A stretch of DNA of 10,622 nt, from the NCBI GenBank assembly GCA_023427355.1, contig JAEZBK010000070.1:1-10622 (forward strand), in the 5' to 3' direction. The notes beneath the pieces were generated by a model that saw only the letters and a list, made by a program, of their open reading frames with translations, ran no database searches and had not been told where the DNA came from. Shown in pieces: positions 5,850 through 10,622 of this stretch (the stretch's first letter is position 1; each line of letters opens with the position of its first letter). Source of the stretch: Pseudomonadota bacterium (lineage in GTDB: Bacteria > Pseudomonadota > Alphaproteobacteria > Micropepsales > Micropepsaceae). The translations under genes were made by a program, and so were the position numbers.

Positions 5850-6628
5850 GCCGGACGCTTCGCTTTCGAAAACAGGCGGAAGAAATTGTCCGTGGTGGCC
5901 TTGGCGAGTTCTTCCGGCGTGACACCCTTGAGGCCCGCCAGCATCGCGGCGGTATGCACCACGAAGGAGGGTTCGTTGGTCTTGCCCCGATGCGGCACGG
6001 GCGCCAGGAAGGGCGCGTCGGTTTCCACCAGCAGCCGGTCCAGGGGCACACTGGCGATCACATCGCGCAACGCGCCGGAGTTCTTGAAGGTGGCGATGCC
6101 GGACACGGAGATGGAAAGCCCCAGCGCCAGCGCGGCATCGGCCAGCCTTTGCGTGCCGGTGAAGCAATGGATCACCCCGGTGAAGACGCCCTTCCCCATC
6201 TCGTCTTCCAGCACGGCGATGGTGTCGTCATCGGCGTCGCGGGTATGGACGATCACGGGCAGTCCGGTCTGGCGGGCGGCCGCGATATGGGCGCGGAAGC
6301 TGGCGATCTGGGGCGGGCGCGGACTGTGTTCGTAATAATAGTCCAGTCCGGTTTCCCCGACCCCGACGACCTTTGGATGATCGGTATGCGCCAGCAAGGG
6401 CGCCGGGCCGGTGATCAGTTCCTTCGCCGATTCATGCGGATGGGTGCCGATGCTGCACCAGACATTCTCGAACCGTTCCGCCACGGCAAGCACGCCAGGA
6501 AAGCGCGCCAGCTCGGTGCCGATGGTAACCATCGCACCCACGCCCGATGCATGGGCCCGCGCCACCACGCCCTCGGCATCGGCCGCGAGTTCGGGAAAGT
6601 CGAGATGGCAGTGACTGTCGATGAGCAT
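5846..6628 (-). CDS. tatD: TatD family metal-dependent hydrolase (DNase)
   Basis: TatD enzymes are cytoplasmic TIM-barrel, metal-dependent nucleases, with 3'-5' exonuclease activity on single-stranded DNA and RNA shown in E. coli. The 260-residue product carries the full ligand set: DSHCHLD (H6, H8), GETGLDYYY (E92), VIVHTRDAD (H128), IHCFTG (H154) and the signature ETDAPFLAPVPHRGKTNEP (202-220, D204). Length is normal. The ATG at 6628 abuts the holB stop directly (TAAATG), with GGGA about nine bases upstream inside holB. Its own stop overlaps the start of the MBL gene. In many alphaproteobacteria metG lies between holB and tatD; here nothing does. Confidence 0.95.
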   Translation of the reverse strand: MLIDSHCHLDFPELAADAEGVVARAHASGVGAMVTIGTELARFPGVLAVAERFENVWCSIGTHPHESAKELITGPAPLLAHTDHPKVVGVGETGLDYYYEHSPRPPQIASFRAHIAAARQTGLPVIVHTRDADDDTIAVLEDEMGKGVFTGVIHCFTGTQRLADAALALGLSISVSGIATFKNSGALRDVIASVPLDRLLVETDAPFLAPVPHRGKTNEPSFVVHTAAMLAGLKGVTPEELAKATTDNFFRLFSKAKRPA

Positions 6629-7687
6629 TTATGGTGTTCCCGAGCGCCGCGCCGTGGCGGACATCAGCCTGGCGGCGCTCAATATGGTCTGTCGCGGATC
6701 GAGATTGAGACCATCGGAGCGGGTGAATATCTCCTCCAGCCGTGCTGTGACACGCGCCCACCCTTCCGCATCCAGCCCACCGCGCGCCCGCATCCGTACG
6801 CGCGTTACCAGCGCCTGCACCAGGAAATCCCCATAGAGCGACAGTCCGTCCCGGATGCGCGCCATCTTCTCGCCCAGGGCGTGCAGCGCCACGAGGTCTG
6901 GATCGCGGGCGCTTTCGATCAGGCGGTCCGCCTGCTGCGCCAGCATCGCACCATCGCCATCGGCCAGCGTCAAACCAGCACCGATGCTGCCGCCAGCCAG
7001 CCGCGCCAGGGCCGCGCGCTCCTGCGCCTCAATGTCGGGCAGGAAGTTTGCCAAGCTGCGATCCACCAGCGCATCAGGCAGAAGCCGCAGATCAAGGCGG
7101 CGGCAGCGCGAACGGATTGTGGGCAACAGCCGTCCGGGGCGATGCGACAGCAGCAACAGCATCGCGTTGGCGGGCGGCTCCTCCAATTGTTTCAGAAGGG
7201 CATTGGCGGCATTCTCGTTCATGTCATCCGCCGGATCCACGATGGCGACACGCCATCCCCCTGCTCCCGATGTCATGCCGAAGAAGCCCGACAGCCGGCG
7301 GACCTCATCCACCGGCAATTCGCTTTGCGGCTTGCCGGTCTTGGGATTGACGCCGCGCTTCAGCACCAGCAGGCCTGGATGCGCGCGTGCAGCGACCTGG
7401 CGCGCCACGCTGTCATCCGCCGGCACGGACAGGTCCGCGGGACCGTCCATCGTTGCACCATGGCGCAGCAGATACCGCGCCATACGATAGGCCAGCGTGG
7501 CCTTGCCGATACCCGGCGGCCCCGTGATCAGCCAGGCGTGGGGCGGACGGCCGCCCCGTAGCGCCTGCGCGGCCAGGGCTAGCGCCTGATCCTGTCCCAG
7601 CAGATTTTCCGCCTCGCGCGGGTGTGCAAACCCCGCGATGCGGTCGGATTCGAATTCTTCCTCGATTGAACCTTTGCGCCGGGCCAT
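6629..7687 (-). CDS. holB: DNA polymerase III subunit delta'
   Basis: Delta' is part of the clamp-loader complex that places the beta sliding clamp on primed DNA. The 352-residue AAA+ protein begins with an alphaproteobacterial-type lead (ESDRIAGFAHPRE), then HAWLITGPPGIGKATLAY (Walker A at 56-63, with Ala where Ser/Thr is usual after the Lys). It continues with VAIVDPADDMNENAANALLKQLEEPP (degenerate Walker B region, about 147-172), LLLLSHRP (sensor 1) and IRSRCRRL (SRC motif, 193-195). The only cysteine I find is C195, so the four-cysteine zinc module of E. coli delta' is absent. Degenerate ATP sites are expected for delta', which does not need to hydrolyse ATP. The ATG at 7687 is preceded by TAAGG, which overlaps the tmk stop seven bases upstream. 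The gene lies between tmk and tatD. Confidence 0.93.
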   Translation of the reverse strand: MARRKGSIEEEFESDRIAGFAHPREAENLLGQDQALALAAQALRGGRPPHAWLITGPPGIGKATLAYRMARYLLRHGATMDGPADLSVPADDSVARQVAARAHPGLLVLKRGVNPKTGKPQSELPVDEVRRLSGFFGMTSGAGGWRVAIVDPADDMNENAANALLKQLEEPPANAMLLLLSHRPGRLLPTIRSRCRRLDLRLLPDALVDRSLANFLPDIEAQERAALARLAGGSIGAGLTLADGDGAMLAQQADRLIESARDPDLVALHALGEKMARIRDGLSLYGDFLVQALVTRVRMRARGGLDAEGWARVTARLEEIFTRSDGLNLDPRQTILSAARLMSATARRSGTP

Positions 7688-7693
7688 GACGCC

Positions 7694-8323
7694 TTATAGA
7701 TCGAAACGGGTCTTCACGGCGTCCCAAATCGCCGCTGCCACTGCATCCTCGGTCCCGGCAGCATCCACAACCTTGCAGCGGTCGGGGTTGCGCCGGGCGA
7801 TGTCGAGGAAAGATTTGCGCATCCGTTCGTGGAAATCCACGCCCAGGCTTTCGAACCGTGTCTCGCTGCCACCGCGCGCCCCGGCCCTTGCCAGCCCCAC
7901 CTCCACCGGAAGGTCCAGAACCAGCGTCAGGTCGGACTTGAAATCATCCAGCACAGCGGCGTCGATACGCCTGATAGTCTCGCGCTCCACGCCCCGGCCC
8001 GCCCCCTGATACGCATAGGTTGAGTCGTTGAACCTGTCGGAGATCACCCATTCCCCCCGCGCCAGGGCCGGGCCGATGGTACGTGCTACATGGTCGGCGC
8101 GCGCGGCATAGACCAGCAGGGTTTCGGTGATGGGATTCCAACGGCCGCCATCCCCTTCCACCACCAGTTTGCGGATCTGCTCGGCCCCGGGTGAGCCGCC
8201 CGGCTCGCGCGTGGTCAGAGCCTTGATGCCGTGCTGTTCCAGCACAGCGGCCAGACGGCGTACCTGTGTGGACTTGCCGGTGCCCTCCCCGCCTTCCAGC
8301 GTGATGAAGCGGCCGCGTGTCAC
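7694..8323 (-). CDS. tmk: Thymidylate kinase
   Basis: Tmk phosphorylates dTMP to dTDP with ATP, an essential step to dTTP. The 209-residue product shows the P-loop GGEGTGKST (11-19), TREPGGS (38-44, dTMP-binding loop), SDRFNDST (95-102, DR[FY] motif), AYQG (104-107) and the LID region RAGARGGSETRFE (146-158). I chose the GTG at 8323: it forms a GTGA overlap with the stop of the upstream carboxypeptidase gene, and it gives the start VTRGRFITLEGG and length typical of the family. A GTG at 8353 would add ten residues that are only an out-of-frame copy of the upstream gene's end. The following holB start is seven bases beyond the stop. The link to holB is common and functionally sensible, as both serve replication. 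Confidence 0.95.
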   Translation of the reverse strand: MTRGRFITLEGGEGTGKSTQVRRLAAVLEQHGIKALTTREPGGSPGAEQIRKLVVEGDGGRWNPITETLLVYAARADHVARTIGPALARGEWVISDRFNDSTYAYQGAGRGVERETIRRIDAAVLDDFKSDLTLVLDLPVEVGLARAGARGGSETRFESLGVDFHERMRKSFLDIARRNPDRCKVVDAAGTEDAVAAAIWDAVKTRFDL

Positions 8324-9480
8324 CACCCGACCAGTCCCAAAACCTTCTGCCACAGGCGCACCGCGATGTTGGCCTGGGGGACAGCCTGCGCCGCATAAAC
8401 CGGCACCGTCAGGCCGGGGAAATTGGGGGCGCTGATGGTCACTGTGCCGACCCGCTGGCCCTGCGAAATAGGCGCGGTGAGGCCAGGATCAAGATTGACC
8501 GCACTCTTCAACCCAGCCTTGGATTCCACCGGCATGGTCACCGCCACCGGTGCGCGCGCCGTCACCGGCACCGTGCGCAAGGCGCCATTCGCAACGGGCG
8601 CATCGCCGATGATCTGGTTGGACCAGAACACCGGGTAACGGCGATATTCGCGGAAAGCCTGTTCCAGGATGCGGGTGGCTTCCTCTGCGCGGCGGATATT
8701 GGGGAAATAGTCGTTCTTGTATTCGGGATAGCGCAGCCCGTTGAGAACCAGGATCAGTCGCTGGTCGCCACGCTTCGCCGAGGACGTGATGCCATAACCG
8801 GCAAGGTCGGTGTGGCCAGTCTTGAGGCCATCGGCGCCCTTCAGCATGCCCAGAACCAGATCCCTGTTGGGCTGGGTGATCGTGTTCTTGCGGTCCACGA
8901 TCGTATAGGATTTTTCGCTGAAATACGGATAGTATTTCGGATATTCGCGCACCAGATGGCGCGACAGCTTCGCCAGATCAAGTGCGCTCATCAATTGGCC
9001 TGGCGGGTCCGGGAGACCATCTGGATTGACGAAGGTGGATTGATCAAGGCCGAGTTGCTTGGCGCGCGCATTCATCATCTTGACGAAATTCTCAACCGTG
9101 CCGCCCAACCCTTCGGCTATCACCACACAAGCATCATTGCCTGAAACGATGACAATGCGCCGGATCAGGTCCTCTACGGTCAGGCTGTCGCCGACATGGG
9201 TGAATCCTCTCGATCCAGGCTGACGCCAGGCGCGCTCGGAGACACGGAATGTGTCGGTCAGCTTTAGCCGCCCGTCCTTCAGGCGCTGGAAAATCATTTC
9301 GGTCGTCATGAGCTTGGACATGGAGGCGGGCGCCATCGGCACCATCCCATCCTTGTGCCAAAGCACCTGCCCGGTTTCCCCGTCCATCAACAACGCATGC
9401 GCTGCAGTGGTGTCCAGCGCGGCGCGTGCAGGCACGGCCACGGCAAAAAGAAGAATGAAGATGACAAGGAATTGGCGCAT
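8320..9480 (-). CDS. dacC: D-alanyl-D-alanine carboxypeptidase (PBP5/6 family)
   Basis: This is a low-molecular-mass penicillin-binding protein that removes the terminal D-Ala from peptidoglycan pentapeptides, limiting cross-linking. The 386-residue product has a signal peptide (cleavage likely after ARA, residue 20). The serine peptidase motifs are SMSK (53-56, nucleophile S53), SGN (113-115) and KTG (220-222). A beta-rich C-terminal PBP5_C domain (about 285-365) and a short C-terminal helix (QANIAVRLWQKVLGLVGW) follow, the usual membrane anchor. I chose the ATG at 9480 because it has GGAG five bases upstream and starts the signal peptide; the open frame runs 27 codons further without coding character. 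It lies 22 bases after the rlpA stop, and its own stop overlaps the tmk start. Whether it is best named dacA, dacC or dacF cannot be told from sequence alone. Confidence 0.94.
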   Translation of the reverse strand: MRQFLVIFILLFAVAVPARAALDTTAAHALLMDGETGQVLWHKDGMVPMAPASMSKLMTTEMIFQRLKDGRLKLTDTFRVSERAWRQPGSRGFTHVGDSLTVEDLIRRIVIVSGNDACVVIAEGLGGTVENFVKMMNARAKQLGLDQSTFVNPDGLPDPPGQLMSALDLAKLSRHLVREYPKYYPYFSEKSYTIVDRKNTITQPNRDLVLGMLKGADGLKTGHTDLAGYGITSSAKRGDQRLILVLNGLRYPEYKNDYFPNIRRAEEATRILEQAFREYRRYPVFWSNQIIGDAPVANGALRTVPVTARAPVAVTMPVESKAGLKSAVNLDPGLTAPISQGQRVGTVTISAPNFPGLTVPVYAAQAVPQANIAVRLWQKVLGLVGW

Positions 9481-9502
9481 GCGGGCTCCGGACAGCTTTT
9501 GT

Positions 9503-10465
9503 CTACTGGTCAACGACGATGCGCGCATCGCCGCCGCCAGCCTGTGTATTGATACGCGCAAGGGCCGCGTCGGCTTCCGTCACCGAGGCAAGTGGTGCGG
9601 TGCGCACGCGGTACAGCGTCTGCCCATTGCGCTGGATTGTCGAGCTCATCAGGTCACCGCCCAGCGCATTCATCAGGCGGCGCGCGTTGGCGATATTGGT
9701 AAATGCGCCGACCTGAACGTACAGACGTGTCGTTGACGGTACCGGCACCTGCTCTACCCGTCCGGTTGGCTCTGTCGAGGCAAGCTGCACGGGGGCGGCG
9801 GGGACGGGGACAGGTGGAACTGCAGTTGGCGCCGGCGCGGACAAAGCCCCGGGCAACACATCAAGGGCGGCACTATCCACTTGGCCCGCGGGCTTGGCAG
9901 GCAACGCGTTGGCGATGTCGGCTGGGGTATCATCGGCGGGCCCGGTGCCGCCCAGCTCGGCGCGTCCCAGATACGTCACACGCACCCGTGCCACGCCTTG
10001 TTGCATCATGCCAAGCTCTTCGGCGGCGCGACGCGACAGGTCTATGATGCGGCCGCGGGCGAAGGGGCCCCGGTCATTGATACGCACGACCAGCGAACGG
10101 CCATTGTCCAGGTTGGTGACCCGGACATTGACCGGCATCGGCAATGTCTTGTGTGCGGCAGTGAATTGGTTGCCGTCATAGATCTCGCCATTCGCGGTCT
10201 GACGTCCGTAGAAGTTTGGACCATACCAGGACGCGATGCCGGTTTCGTCGTAAGTGGGCTCTTCCCGCGGATAATACCAGACATTGTCTATCTGATAGGG
10301 TTGGCCAATCTTGTAGACACCCGCCCGCGACGGCAATTGCACGGGCTGCTGCGGCACAGGCACGACTGGCTGCGGAACCTGTTGTGAAGGGGGCGCGCTG
10401 GCACACCCCACGGCCAACAAGCCGGCAGCTCCGATAAGGATAAAACGGTCGAATCGAACAAACAT
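9503..10465 (-). CDS. rlpA: Septal ring lipoprotein RlpA (DPBB and SPOR domains)
   Basis: RlpA is an outer-membrane lipoprotein; in Pseudomonas it is a lytic transglycosylase that cleaves denuded glycan strands at the septum, while in E. coli it shows no such activity. The 320-residue product has a lipoprotein signal with lipobox LAVGC (C21). A Pro/Gln-rich stretch (25-45) precedes the double-psi beta-barrel at about 76-165, which includes GIASWYGPNFYGRQTANGE, FTAAHKTLP (H105) and VRINDRGPF (D131), the residues linked to activity. A long Pro/Ala linker (about 170-245) leads to a C-terminal SPOR domain (246-318, YVQVGAFTNIANARRL...) that binds denuded peptidoglycan at division sites. I chose the ATG at 10465, since it begins the lipoprotein signal; a TTG at 10501 would displace it. 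The Shine-Dalgarno is weak. It heads the operon that continues into the carboxypeptidase gene. Confidence 0.94.
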   Translation of the reverse strand: MFVRFDRFILIGAAGLLAVGCASAPPSQQVPQPVVPVPQQPVQLPSRAGVYKIGQPYQIDNVWYYPREEPTYDETGIASWYGPNFYGRQTANGEIYDGNQFTAAHKTLPMPVNVRVTNLDNGRSLVVRINDRGPFARGRIIDLSRRAAEELGMMQQGVARVRVTYLGRAELGGTGPADDTPADIANALPAKPAGQVDSAALDVLPGALSAPAPTAVPPVPVPAAPVQLASTEPTGRVEQVPVPSTTRLYVQVGAFTNIANARRLMNALGGDLMSSTIQRNGQTLYRVRTAPLASVTEADAALARINTQAGGGDARIVVDQ

Positions 10466-10541
10466 GCTGTCAGACGCTAGAACAGGCGGGGCGTCAGGCA
10501 AAGAACTGGGCCAATCTGGCAGATATATGGCGCAGGCTCTT

Positions 10542-10622
10542 TGGCGGATGGGGTGAGATTCGAACTCACGGGACCCTTGCAGGCCCGGCGGTTTTCAAGA
10601 CCGCTGCCTTAAACCACTCGGC
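10542..10622 (-). tRNA. tRNA-Ser (anticodon UGA), 5' end cut by window
   Basis: Read on the minus strand, the sequence begins in the D-arm region (GCCGAGTGGTTTAAGGCAGC). It has the anticodon stem-loop GCGGT-CTTGAAA-ACCGC with anticodon TGA, a long variable arm (GGGCCTGCAAGGGTCCC) typical of class II tRNAs, the T-arm GTGAG-TTCGAAT-CTCAC, the acceptor strand CCCATCC, discriminator G, and an encoded CCA (10542-10544). The 5' acceptor strand and roughly the first nine bases lie beyond the window. The UGA anticodon reads UCA and, by wobble, other UCN serine codons. It is 76 bases upstream of rlpA on the same strand. The tRNA 3' end is intact and no duplicated attachment-like sequence is seen beside it. 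Confidence 0.93.

Noticed and set aside
5850..6167. N-terminal extension of the MBL protein
   Set aside because: The extra residues are tatD read in another frame. The ATGA overlap at 5846-5849 and the start of family similarity both point to 5849.
5690..7561. 623-codon frame on the plus strand across the MBL, tatD and holB genes
   Set aside because: It crosses three well-supported genes on the opposite strand, and its product has no recognisable motif. It is a codon-bias shadow.
10466..10622. tRNA-Ser as an integration site for a mobile element
   Set aside because: The tRNA 3' end is complete with its own CCA. No integrase, direct repeat or change in gene character follows, and rlpA-type housekeeping genes start within 80 bases.

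Overview
The window reads as a stretch of a GC-rich alphaproteobacterial chromosome, made mostly of housekeeping genes. The evidence is the gene content and order: hflX next to mazG at the left, and at the right a block on the minus strand running tRNA-Ser, rlpA, dacC-type carboxypeptidase, tmk, holB, tatD and a PhnP-like metallo-beta-lactamase hydrolase. Both neighbourhoods are familiar from alphaproteobacteria. The order or genus cannot be fixed from this sequence. I see no insertion sequence, prophage, CRISPR array, toxin-antitoxin module or defence system, and no convincing new multi-gene system.

Left part (1-2767). The 3' part of hflX (ribosome-associated GTPase, cut by the window edge) converges on mazG (NTP pyrophosphohydrolase, minus strand). 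An AT-rich divergent promoter-like spacer separates mazG from two very small overlapping genes on the plus strand (59 and 50 codons, 1683-2014) that I do not recognise. These converge, with only 6 bases between stop codons, on a gene for a polytopic membrane protein of unknown function (2021-2767, minus).

Middle part (2768-5060). A 482-base stretch without a firm gene holds what looks like the 5' end of a small basic protein of the 'GNRN...HGRYS' type. Its reading frame has lost its stop and runs on antisense through the next gene, so it is probably a decayed remnant. Next come a secreted tetratricopeptide-repeat protein (3250-3810, minus) and, divergently, an exported bicupin with an intact metal-site cupin motif (3946-5007, plus). 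The bicupin gene ends at a strong intrinsic terminator.

Right part (5061-10622). This is a tightly packed minus-strand operon, read right to left: rlpA (lipoprotein with DPBB and SPOR domains), D-alanyl-D-alanine carboxypeptidase, tmk (GTGA overlap with the preceding stop), holB, tatD (start codon directly abutting the holB stop) and an MBL-fold hydrolase (ATGA overlap with tatD). It joins cell-wall remodelling and septation (RlpA, DacC) with dTTP synthesis (Tmk) and the replicative clamp loader (HolB). A tRNA-Ser with anticodon UGA lies upstream of rlpA and is cut by the right edge. The main departure from the order I expect is that metG, which commonly sits between holB and tatD in alphaproteobacteria, is absent.
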